Source: Salegentibacter mishustinae
Lineage (GTDB): Bacteria > Bacteroidota > Bacteroidia > Flavobacteriales > Flavobacteriaceae
Assembly (NCBI RefSeq): GCF_002900095.1
Contig: NZ_LLKN01000002.1
Span: forward strand, 2,108,001 to 2,172,000
Reading direction: 5' to 3'
DNA: 64,000 nt
The position numbers and the translations under genes are program-made. Below, piece by piece: positions 8,580-15,982 of the stretch. Below the pieces are notes generated by a model that searched no databases, had not been told where the DNA came from, and worked only from the letters and a program-made list of their open reading frames with translations. How positions within the stretch are numbered: the stretch's first letter is position 1; each line of letters starts with the position of its first letter.

Positions 8580-9353
8580 CTACAAAAGCTTAGCTTCATT
8601 CCAAAAGACATCCATTTCAGCCAAAGTCATATCTTTTAAAGCTTTATTTTTCTCAGCTGCTTTAGCTTCCAAATACTGAAAACGAGATATAAATTTCTTG
8701 TTAGTACGTTCTAAAGCATTTTCAGGGTTTATACCAAGGAAACGGGCATAATTGATCATGGAGAACATCACATCGCCAAATTCGGCTTCCATTTTATCTT
8801 TGTTTTCTGTCTCTATCTCGTGCTGCAATTCTCCCAGTTCTTCCTTCAGTTTCTCAAAAACCTGTTCTGGTTTTTTCCAGTCAAAACCAACACCCGCTAC
8901 TTTCTCCTGAATTCTACTTGCCTTCACAACAGCCGGCAAAGAACGTGGCACACCTTCTAATACGCTTTTCTTGCCCTCTTTTAATTTTAGATTTTCCCAA
9001 TTTCTTTTTACTTCTTCTTCATCGGCAACCTCAACGTCTCCGTAAATATGAGGGTGACGATCTATTAATTTATCGCAAATTCCATTGGCAACATCAGCAA
9101 TATCAAAATCATTGGTTTCACTACCTATTTTAGCATAAAAAACCAGGTGAAGCAAAAGGTCCCCTAACTCTTTTCTCACTTCCTCCAGATCCTTGTCTAA
9201 AATCGCATCTCCGAGCTCGTAAGTTTCTTCAATAGTAAGATGCCGCAGCGATTCCATCGTTTGCTTTCTATCCCAGGGACATTGCTCTCTAAGCTCATCC
9301 ATAATAGTGAGTAAACGATCAAATGCTTTTAGCTGCTCTTCTCTGGAGTTCAT
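8580..9353 (-). CDS. mazG: Nucleoside triphosphate pyrophosphohydrolase MazG
   Basis: All-alpha NTP pyrophosphatase that hydrolyses (d)NTPs to monophosphate and pyrophosphate, clearing abnormal nucleotides. 257 residues fits the two-domain MazG form. The N-terminal domain carries the opening CPWDRKQTMESL, the metal-binding IEETYELGDAI and LGDLLLHLVFYAKIG. The second domain carries KEELGELQHEIE and EFGDVMFSMINYARFLG, so both metal-binding helix pairs are intact. It is monocistronic and convergent with the methyltransferase gene. The 607 bases upstream hold repeats and tRNA-His. Confidence 0.93.
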   Translation of the reverse strand: MNSREEQLKAFDRLLTIMDELREQCPWDRKQTMESLRHLTIEETYELGDAILDKDLEEVRKELGDLLLHLVFYAKIGSETNDFDIADVANGICDKLIDRHPHIYGDVEVADEEEVKRNWENLKLKEGKKSVLEGVPRSLPAVVKASRIQEKVAGVGFDWKKPEQVFEKLKEELGELQHEIETENKDKMEAEFGDVMFSMINYARFLGINPENALERTNKKFISRFQYLEAKAAEKNKALKDMTLAEMDVFWNEAKLL

Positions 9354-9435
9354 TGGTAGTAATTTTTGATTTCGGTAAAAATAAGGATTGCTTTTAGGAT
9401 TTTAGAAACTTAGGCGGGAAAATAAATACTTGAAA

Positions 9436-9531
9436 CTGTCATTCTGAATTCACATCAGAATCTAAGCTCGTCTAATTCAAAACTTAGAAGATGCTGAAAC
9501 AATCCCGAAGCATTTGGGCAGCATGACGTTA
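9436..9531. repeat. Dispersed palindromic repeat family B, copy 1
   Basis: Begins gtcattctgaattcacatca and ends agcatgacg. The outer arms are complementary in the style TCATxCTGAA...TTCAGxATGA, so the element can form a long imperfect hairpin. Related copies lie at 37592, 42768, 43028, 45885 and 49474. All are between genes. Confidence 0.6.
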
Positions 9532-9575
9532 TTTCTTTATTCTCCTTCTTCAAAGCTTATTCTCAAATTTATCCC

Positions 9576-9606
9576 ATAAAAAAAGCCTTCAGTAAACTGA
9601 AGGCTT
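9576..9606 (-). terminator. Rho-independent terminator, distal to tRNA-His
   Basis: AAGCCTTCAG / CTGAAGGCTT forms a perfect 10-bp stem with a 4-base loop. On the minus strand it is followed by a run of seven T. It lies just beyond the truncated copy of the tRNA-His 3' end. Confidence 0.75.
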
Positions 9607-9630
9607 GAATAAAGGGTGGAAGACCGGTTT
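9606..9630 (-). repeat. Truncated duplicate of the tRNA-His 3' end
   Basis: The 25 bases here are identical to 9733-9757, which spans the last 16 bases of tRNA-His plus nine downstream bases; the offset is 127 bp. Beyond this point the match stops and no other tRNA part is recognisable. Each copy is followed (minus strand) by its own terminator hairpin. This could be a site-specific integration scar, an imperfect tandem duplication, or the remains of a second tRNA-His gene. Confidence 0.7.
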
Positions 9631-9704
9631 TCCCGATATTTCGTCTGTAAGACTCCAATCGGGACAGGCTTCTCAACCGTATTTGATATCATTGATTTTA
9701 GGGA

Positions 9705-9733
9705 ATAAAAAAGCCCCTCGTTTCCGAAGGGCT
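9705..9733 (-). terminator. Rho-independent terminator of tRNA-His
   Basis: On the minus strand AGCCCTTCG, a GAAA loop and CGAGGGGCT form a 9-bp stem with one G-T wobble, followed by six T. It starts nine bases after the tRNA 3' end. Confidence 0.75.
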
Positions 9734-9741
9734 GAATAAAG

Positions 9742-9816
9742 GGTGGAAGACCGGTTTCGAACCGGCGACCTCCGGAACCACAATCCGGCGCTCTAACCAG
9801 CTGAGCTACAACCACC
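9742..9816 (-). tRNA. tRNA-His (anticodon GTG)
   Basis: The cloverleaf is readable: D arm with GCTC/GAGC, anticodon arm CCGGA-TTGTGGT-TCCGG giving anticodon GTG, T arm GCCGG-TTCGAAA-CCGGT, and the extra 5' G (G-1) opposite the discriminator C that marks histidine tRNAs. CCA is not encoded. By my alignment the acceptor stem has two adjacent U-U mismatches (positions 5-68 and 6-67: GTGGTTG against CTTCCAC). A 93-residue open frame crossing this tRNA is spurious. Confidence 0.92.
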
Positions 9817-9960
9817 ATTTTAATTGCGGTTGCAAATGTAGTTTATTTTAGCAATTTCCCAAAGAAAAAATTTCAATATTAAATTGAAATTTAAAGCTAT
9901 TTCAAGTCTATGCGGCTAAAAAGCTTCAAATTAAATAATTAGCAAATGCTAAAAATCAAC

Positions 9961-10677
9961 CTAAATTAAATCAAAGATCGAATCTACTGCGGGATATCGT
10001 TCAACAGTATAGCCTTCGGCGTGCTCGGTATTGATCAATCTTCCCAGGTCTCTTGCTCTATAGGTAATACTTTCCAGGAAATTACTGCTGGAAATGGGAG
10101 TCTGCGGTTCTTTACTGTTTTCATCAAAAAACTGACTCTTATAAGCTTTTACCGCCTCCATTTTTTTATCAATATAGCCCGAAATGTCTACCACTACATC
10201 GGGTGTTAAGTTTTTCCACTGAATATAATGATACACATGCTTTGGACGCCAGGCCTGCTGGCTCTCGCCATCGTAGATAGTTTCAATCTTTCGAAGCCCG
10301 CTTAAAAAACAGGCATCACTCGTGAGTTTTGATCCTTTGCCGTGATCTATATGCCTATCGTCTACCGCGTTGCACAAGACAATTTCAGGGCGATATTTTC
10401 GCAATATTTTTATAATTTCCAGCTGATGTGCGGTGTTATTTATAAAAAAAGCATCGCTAAATTCCAGGTTTTCCCTTACAGAAACCCCTAAAATTTCAGC
10501 TGCATTTCTTGCCTCTTTATCCCTGGTTTCTGCCGTACCACGGGTTCCTAATTCTCCCCGGGTAAGATCTAAAATTCCTACTTTTTTACCTCTGTCTACT
10601 TCTTTTGCTATAGTGCCCGAACAACTTAGTTCAACATCATCGGGATGCGAGCCTATAGCCAATATATCTAGTTTCAT
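9961..10677 (-). CDS. bshB1: Bacillithiol biosynthesis deacetylase BshB1
   Basis: Zinc-dependent LmbE/PIG-L family deacetylase that removes acetate from GlcNAc-malate, the second step of bacillithiol synthesis in the cytoplasm. Zinc ligands are visible in GSHPDDVE (H11, D14) and DRHIDHG (H112). Other family features are DLTRGELGTRG near 37-47 and a 238-residue length. bshA and bshC are not in this window. The gene stands alone; its neighbours are tRNA-His upstream on the map and a trans-sulfuration enzyme 88 bases away on the same strand. Confidence 0.93.
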   Translation of the reverse strand: MKLDILAIGSHPDDVELSCSGTIAKEVDRGKKVGILDLTRGELGTRGTAETRDKEARNAAEILGVSVRENLEFSDAFFINNTAHQLEIIKILRKYRPEIVLCNAVDDRHIDHGKGSKLTSDACFLSGLRKIETIYDGESQQAWRPKHVYHYIQWKNLTPDVVVDISGYIDKKMEAVKAYKSQFFDENSKEPQTPISSSNFLESITYRARDLGRLINTEHAEGYTVERYPAVDSIFDLI

Positions 10678-10765
10678 AATAATTACTTTGTCATTTCCGT
10701 CCCTATAAAAAATCGGGACGGAAATCTAATTTAAGTTAGTTCTTTAAACGTCTCTACTCGTCTTT

Positions 10766-11920
10766 CTAGCCTCTAATTTCTTTTAAAGCCTGTTCCAGGT
10801 CTTCCATTAAATCTTCTTTCTCCTCTATCCCTACAGAAAATCGCATTAAACCATCTTTGATTCCCTGGGCTTCCCGTTCTTCAGGAGAAAGCAACCCGTG
10901 CGAGGTTTTTGAGGGAGAAAGAATAGTTGATTCTACTCCTGCCAGGCTCATAGAAGATTTTATTAATTTTAATTTCTTCTGAAAAAGGTCAAAATCAAGT
11001 CCGTCACGCAGTTCAAAAGACATCATGCCTCCAAAACCTTTCATTTGAGATTTAGCCAGTTCGTGATCGGGGTGAGACTCAAGTCCGGGATAAAAAACCC
11101 TTGAAATATCTTCATGTTTTTCCAGAAAACGAGCTAATTCCAATGCATTTTCATTCTGAGCTCTTACCCTTAAGCCCATGGTTTTTAAGCTGCGTTCCAG
11201 CATCCAAACCGTAAAATCGCTTAAGTTACCGCCAAAATTCTTAGCCAGCTGAAAGATCTTATCTATATGTTCTTCAGAAGCTATAACGGTTCCCGCAAGA
11301 ATATCACTATGTCCACCCATATATTTTGTTGCTGAATGCAAGACTACATCAATTCCAAAATCTATAGGATTCTGGTTCACCGGGGAAGCAAACGTATTAT
11401 CTATCATACTTACCAGGTTGTGCTTTTTAGCAATTTCAGCAATCGCTTTAATATCGGTTACGGTAAGCAGTGGGTTTGAAGGTGTTTCTATATAGATCAC
11501 CTTTGTATTTTTTTTGATTTCGGCTTCAAAAGATTCAGGTTTTGAATCTTTAGTAAATGAATATTCCAATCCGAATTTCTCAAATTCCTCGGTGATCAAA
11601 TTACTGGTTCCGCCATAAAGGGTATTTTGAAAAACCACGTGATCTCCCTTTTGGGCAAAAGCCATAAGTGAAGTACTTACCGCTGCCATTCCGCTGCCAA
11701 AGATCAATGCAGCTTCCCCGTGTTCCAGAGCTGCCATTTTTTTAGCTAAGGCAACCTGGTTTGGAGTATTGAAATAACGTGGATAACGCTTTACCTCTAC
11801 ATCTTCAAAAGCATAAGAAGTAGCCATATACAATGGCGAAACCGCGCCTTTAAATTGTTTGTCTTCCAATTCTCCGCTATGGGTGCAAATAGTATTTATT
11901 CCGGGATGTTTTTTTGTCAT
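10766..11920 (-). CDS. Trans-sulfuration family PLP enzyme (cystathionine gamma-synthase / methionine gamma-lyase type)
   Basis: 384 residues from ATG 11920. A TTG 15 bases upstream is in frame but less likely. The Schiff-base lysine lies in SATKYMGGHSD (about K199), the cofactor phosphate loop in GSGMAAVS, and the pyridine aspartate in MIDNTFASP. The family moves the gamma- or beta-substituent of cysteine, homocysteine, cystathionine or acylated homoserine. Sequence alone does not separate synthase from lyase here, and no met or cys genes adjoin. Cytoplasmic. Confidence 0.88.
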   Translation of the reverse strand: MTKKHPGINTICTHSGELEDKQFKGAVSPLYMATSYAFEDVEVKRYPRYFNTPNQVALAKKMAALEHGEAALIFGSGMAAVSTSLMAFAQKGDHVVFQNTLYGGTSNLITEEFEKFGLEYSFTKDSKPESFEAEIKKNTKVIYIETPSNPLLTVTDIKAIAEIAKKHNLVSMIDNTFASPVNQNPIDFGIDVVLHSATKYMGGHSDILAGTVIASEEHIDKIFQLAKNFGGNLSDFTVWMLERSLKTMGLRVRAQNENALELARFLEKHEDISRVFYPGLESHPDHELAKSQMKGFGGMMSFELRDGLDFDLFQKKLKLIKSSMSLAGVESTILSPSKTSHGLLSPEEREAQGIKDGLMRFSVGIEEKEDLMEDLEQALKEIRG

Positions 11921-12100
11921 TTCTAGTGCTTTCAAAATTCGCCCTAATGTAAAAAGAAATATTCTAAATGTCCTGCGTTTTCAGGCTGTTTCCTATATGC
12001 GGGAAATTATTATTTGAAACAATAGTTAAATAAAGTTAAAGCAATATTTGTATTAAAAATTGCTCTCCTAATTTCTTTATCTTTAAGAAAAACAATTGAT

Positions 12101-13150
12101 ATGAGTAAAGTAAAAGCATATGGCGCGCAAGCCAGCGACGCCAAGTTAGAAGCCCTGGATATTGAACGCAGGGAAATTACTGCGGACGATGTGAAGATAG
12201 AAATAGATTACTGTGGTGTTTGTCACAGCGATATTCACCAGGTTAGAAACGACTGGAAGAATTCTAAATATCCTGTTGTACCGGGTCACGAAATTATAGG
12301 CCGTGTAACCCAGGTTGGGAAAAATGTGAGCAACTTCAAAGAAGGTGATCTTGTAGGAGTGGGCTGTATGGTAGATTCCTGCCAGGAGTGTGATTCCTGT
12401 AAAGAAGACCCGGAGCAATTTTGTGAAAATGGTGCCACATTAACTTACAATAGTAAAGATGAGCATTTAGGTGGGCATACTTTTGGAGGTTACGCAGAAC
12501 AAATTGTGGTAGACAAAGAATTTGTACTTAAAGTTCCAGAAAACATTGATGCTAAAGCAGCTGCACCATTACTTTGTGCAGGGATTACCACCTATTCTCC
12601 ACTACGCCACTGGAATGTAAAAAAAGGAGATAAAGTTGGTGTAATTGGTCTTGGCGGACTTGGCCATATGGGAGTTAAATTTGCGCACGCTATAGGCGCG
12701 CACGTGGTAATGATCACTACTTCTCCCTCCAAATCTGAAGACGCGAAAAAACTTGGCGCCGATGAAGTGCTGATCTCGAAAAATGAAGAAGATATGAAAA
12801 AGCAAGCCGGTACTTTCGATTTTCTTCTGAATACAGTTCCGGTTGGTCACGATATGAACCCTTACGTAGCTTTACTAAAAAGAGATGCCACTATGGTTCT
12901 GGTTGGTGCAATTGAACCTCTTGATCCTGTTCACGGCGGCGGATTGATTGGCGGCCGTAAACGTATTGCCGGTTCTGTGATTGGCGGCATTAAAGAAACC
13001 CAGGAAATGCTGGATTTTTGCGGTGAGCATAATATTGTTTCAGATATTGAAATGATCGATATGCAAAATATCAACGAAGCTTTTGATAGGGTGGTAAAAT
13101 CTGATGTAAAATATCGTTTCGTGATCGATATGAAATCGCTGAAGAATTAG
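12101..13150 (+). CDS. Zinc-dependent NAD(P) alcohol dehydrogenase (cinnamyl-alcohol dehydrogenase-like)
   Basis: 349-residue medium-chain dehydrogenase. Catalytic zinc ligands are in CGVCHSD (C38), PGHE (H63/E64) and LLCAG (C159). The structural zinc site is the four cysteines C94, C97, C100 and C108. The Rossmann turn is GLGGLGHMG at 183-191. This YahK/AdhA-like subfamily reduces aldehydes with NADPH and often serves aldehyde detoxification; the substrate here is unknown. TATCTTTA at 12078-12085 may be its -7 promoter element. A strong terminator follows, so it is monocistronic. Confidence 0.92.
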   Translation: MSKVKAYGAQASDAKLEALDIERREITADDVKIEIDYCGVCHSDIHQVRNDWKNSKYPVVPGHEIIGRVTQVGKNVSNFKEGDLVGVGCMVDSCQECDSCKEDPEQFCENGATLTYNSKDEHLGGHTFGGYAEQIVVDKEFVLKVPENIDAKAAAPLLCAGITTYSPLRHWNVKKGDKVGVIGLGGLGHMGVKFAHAIGAHVVMITTSPSKSEDAKKLGADEVLISKNEEDMKKQAGTFDFLLNTVPVGHDMNPYVALLKRDATMVLVGAIEPLDPVHGGGLIGGRKRIAGSVIGGIKETQEMLDFCGEHNIVSDIEMIDMQNINEAFDRVVKSDVKYRFVIDMKSLKN

Positions 13151-13182
13151 AATTCATAAAAAGTTAACTAAAGAGCTTAGTA

Positions 13183-13219
13183 TCGTCAGTCAAAATAATT
13201 TTAGACTGACGATTTTTTT
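13183..13219 (+). terminator. Rho-independent terminator after the alcohol dehydrogenase
   Basis: TCGTCAGTC and GACTGACGA form a perfect 9-bp stem around a 12-base loop, followed by seven T. It lies 32 bases after the stop codon. Confidence 0.8.
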
Positions 13220-13239
13220 ATATTTAATGGGAAGCTAGA

Positions 13240-13505
13240 AATAATGCATCATTGTGCGGAGACATTAGCCAACGTGGGAATCTGTTCTGCTTCAGTTTTC
13301 GGTTTTGAGATTTAGGTTTATTGATCAAAACGGTGCGTCAGTTCGAGTAGCGTTACTTGAGCCAGGGGCGAAAATAACGGCATATCGAGAACCAATAGAA
13401 GTTCTGATTAAGAAACATTTCTCGATATATCCCGATTCTATCTGGATACTCGAAATGACGGCCAGGTCTTAAACAAAAGATCGCCGCGCTACGTTTTACT
13501 TCGAT
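13240..13505. repeat. Dispersed repeat family A, copy 1
   Basis: Shares ordered blocks with 29991-30212 and 32231-32540: cgtgggaatctg, cgtcagttcgagtagcg, gcgaaaataacggc, tatcgagaacc, cttctcgata-type, catcccga-type, and tactcgaaatgacg. Two inverted pairs (cgtcagttcgagt / actcgaaatgacg and tatcgagaa / ttctcgata) predict a large nested hairpin. It has no open frame of interest. It fills most of the 488-base gap between adh and hutI. Confidence 0.65.
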
Positions 13506-13583
13506 TGCGATGATTTCTATAATTTCCTATTAATTCAACCTGTTTGTTTCTGCTGAAAAATCGAGTTTTCACGGCTTAGTTTT

Positions 13584-13591
13584 TATCTTTG
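13584..13591 (+). promoter_or_regulatory. Candidate -7 promoter element of hutI-hutG
   Basis: TATCTTTG matches TAnnTTTG exactly and lies 47 bases before the hutI ATG. No TTTG at the ideal -33 distance is seen. Confidence 0.4.
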
Positions 13592-13638
13592 TTTAACTGG
13601 AGTTTTCAACAGAGAACAAATACCAAAAACTAACCACA

Positions 13639-14874
13639 ATGAAACAATTATTCACTAACATAAAAGAACTTCTTCAGGTAAGGGAAAACACGATAGATAA
13701 ACTATCTGGTGTTGAGATGAAGGAGTTACCAACTATAAAAAACGCCTGGTTACTTATTGAAGATGATAAGATCGCCGATTACGGCGAAATGAATTCAATC
13801 CCAGAAATCAAGGCAGATAAAACTATTGATGCTGAAGGAAAAATAATCCTGCCCAGCTGGTGCGATTCTCATACGCATATTGTTTATGCCGGAAACAGGG
13901 AATTAGAATTTGCAGACCGAATTAACGGACTTTCCTACGAGGAAATAGCCAATCGCGGTGGCGGAATTTTAAACTCTGCTAAAACCCTACAGGAGACTCC
14001 AGAAGAAGAAGTTTATAAGCAGTCGGCAAAAAGGCTGGAAGAAGTAATGAAGCTTGGTACCGGTGCGGTAGAAATCAAATCGGGTTACGGTTTAACCGAA
14101 GAAGGCGAGTTAAAAATGCTTCGGGTCATAAAGAAACTTCAGCAAAATTATGAAATTCCCATTAAAGCTACTTTCTTAGGAGCACACGCTATTCCGAAGG
14201 AATACAAAGAAAAACCAGATGCTTATATGGATTTGGTTATTGAAAAAATCTTACCAAAAGTAGCCGAGGAAAACCTGGCAGAATACATAGATATTTTTTG
14301 TGAAAAAGGATATTTCAGCGTGGCGGATACTCATAAACTGCTTTCCGCAGCGAAAAATTTTGGTTTAAAACCTAAAATACACGTTAATCAATTTAATCCT
14401 ATTGGCGGCATTCAGGCCGGAATAGAACACGAAGCTTTAAGCGTAGACCACCTGGAAGTAATGCGCCCGGAAGATATTGAAAGTTTAAAAGGAACAACTA
14501 CAATGCCGGTTGCGCTTCCCTCCTGTTCTCTGTTTCTAAGTATTCCTTACACCCCGGCACGGGAAATACTGGACGCTGGATTGCCATTAGCCTTAGCTAC
14601 CGATTTTAATCCGGGAAGTACACCCAGCGGAAATATGAATTTAGTAGTTTCCCTGGCTTGTATAAAAATGAAAATGACTCCCGAAGAAGCCATAAACGCT
14701 GCCACAATAAACGGCGCTTACGCCTTGGAACTTAGCGAAACCCACGGTAGTATCACCAAAGGAAAACAAGCTAATTTTATACTAACTAAAGAAATTCCTT
14801 CTTATACCTTTTTACCCTATGCTTTCGGTACAAATTCTATTGAGTCGGTTTTTATAAACGGAAAAGCGGTATAA
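13639..14874 (+). CDS. hutI: Imidazolonepropionase
   Basis: Third step of histidine degradation: hydrolysis of 4-imidazolone-5-propanoate to N-formimidoyl-L-glutamate. 411 residues of the amidohydrolase superfamily. Metal ligands include SHTHIVYAG (H78, H80). Further family blocks are GTGAVEIKSGYGLT, KATFLGAHAIP and LALATDFNPGS, the last with the catalytic aspartate. hutG starts two bases after its stop, so they form an operon. hutH and hutU are absent from the window. Confidence 0.95.
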   Translation: MKQLFTNIKELLQVRENTIDKLSGVEMKELPTIKNAWLLIEDDKIADYGEMNSIPEIKADKTIDAEGKIILPSWCDSHTHIVYAGNRELEFADRINGLSYEEIANRGGGILNSAKTLQETPEEEVYKQSAKRLEEVMKLGTGAVEIKSGYGLTEEGELKMLRVIKKLQQNYEIPIKATFLGAHAIPKEYKEKPDAYMDLVIEKILPKVAEENLAEYIDIFCEKGYFSVADTHKLLSAAKNFGLKPKIHVNQFNPIGGIQAGIEHEALSVDHLEVMRPEDIESLKGTTTMPVALPSCSLFLSIPYTPAREILDAGLPLALATDFNPGSTPSGNMNLVVSLACIKMKMTPEEAINAATINGAYALELSETHGSITKGKQANFILTKEIPSYTFLPYAFGTNSIESVFINGKAV

Positions 14875-14876
14875 CA

Positions 14877-15884
14877 ATGGACGGTTTAAAATTATCCAAC
14901 TATAAAACCATAGAAAAACTGGTCTCGAAAAGAGAGGGTGAAACGCGCCTGGGAGAAAAAATCAGTTTTATTGAAAACCTTGAAGATATATCAAAGAGTA
15001 AGGCCAAATTTGTGCTTTTTGGAATTCCGGAAGATATTGGGATTAGAGCTAACCACGGGAAACCTGGTGCTTCAAAAGCCTGGGAAGCCTGTTTGAATTC
15101 ATTTTTAAATATTCAGGAAAACGAATTTACCAATGCTGAAAATATTATTCTGCTCGGTGAAATTGACTGCAAAACCGAAATGCAAAAAGCAGCCAATATA
15201 GATGATGAGGATCCTAATTATTATGCGAAACTTGGTGACCTGGTAGAAAAGATCGATGAGAAAGTAAGCTTTCTTGTAGAGAAAATAGTTTCCGCAGGAA
15301 AAATTCCAATTATAATTGGCGGGGGTCACAACAATGCTTTTGGTAATATAAAAGGCACTTCTAAAGCGATAAAAAAACCACTGAATATTTTAAATATAGA
15401 CGCGCACACCGATCTTAGGAAGTTAGAACACCGGCATAGTGGCAATGGTTTCAGTTTTGCCCAGCGTGACGGGTTCCTCGGGAAATATGCAATTTTCGGT
15501 TTACATAAAAATTACACCCCACAATATATTTTCGATGAAATAAAGTCCGTCTCCAATATTAAATTTCATCTTTTTGAAGACCTTATTTTACAAACTCACC
15601 AGGGGAAAATGGCCGCTTTTAATTCCCAGCTTGAATTTATAAATAAACAGCCTTTTGGTTTAGAATTAGATTGTGATGCGATCATAAATTTTCCCAGCAG
15701 TGCACAATCTCCTTCAGGGTTTGCTTTAAATATGGTTCGCAACTTTCTTCAGCTTACTTCTGAAGAAAAGAATTGTAAATATTTACATATTTGCGAAGCT
15801 GCTCCAAGCTCTGCAAGTCCGGTGCAGGTTGGCAAAGCATTATCGTTTTTTATCACAGATTTCATCAAAGAACCTTATAAATAA
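14877..15884 (+). CDS. hutG: Formimidoylglutamase (arginase/ureohydrolase family)
   Basis: Last step of one histidine-degradation route: N-formimidoyl-L-glutamate to glutamate plus formamide at a binuclear manganese site. 335 residues. The ureohydrolase metal motifs are present with variations: GGGHNNAFG, NIDAHTDLR and ELDCDAI. The first motif has Asn-Asn where many relatives have Glu or Ser, as in the divergent Bacteroidota branch. Its position two bases after hutI supports this call over arginase or agmatinase. It converges with the trehalase gene. Confidence 0.88.
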   Translation: MDGLKLSNYKTIEKLVSKREGETRLGEKISFIENLEDISKSKAKFVLFGIPEDIGIRANHGKPGASKAWEACLNSFLNIQENEFTNAENIILLGEIDCKTEMQKAANIDDEDPNYYAKLGDLVEKIDEKVSFLVEKIVSAGKIPIIIGGGHNNAFGNIKGTSKAIKKPLNILNIDAHTDLRKLEHRHSGNGFSFAQRDGFLGKYAIFGLHKNYTPQYIFDEIKSVSNIKFHLFEDLILQTHQGKMAAFNSQLEFINKQPFGLELDCDAIINFPSSAQSPSGFALNMVRNFLQLTSEEKNCKYLHICEAAPSSASPVQVGKALSFFITDFIKEPYK

Positions 15885-15982
15885 TAAGCTACAAAAACAT
15901 AATAAAATAATGTTATAGTTACTGAATCTATAAGCTACAGCCTATCAGATCGAATAAGAAAGGAAATTCTGGATTTTCTTTT

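Noticed and set aside
9537-9818. 93-residue minus-strand open frame starting MVVVAQLVRAPDCG
   Set aside because: It is a translation of tRNA-His and its flanks; such frames are a well-known annotation artefact.
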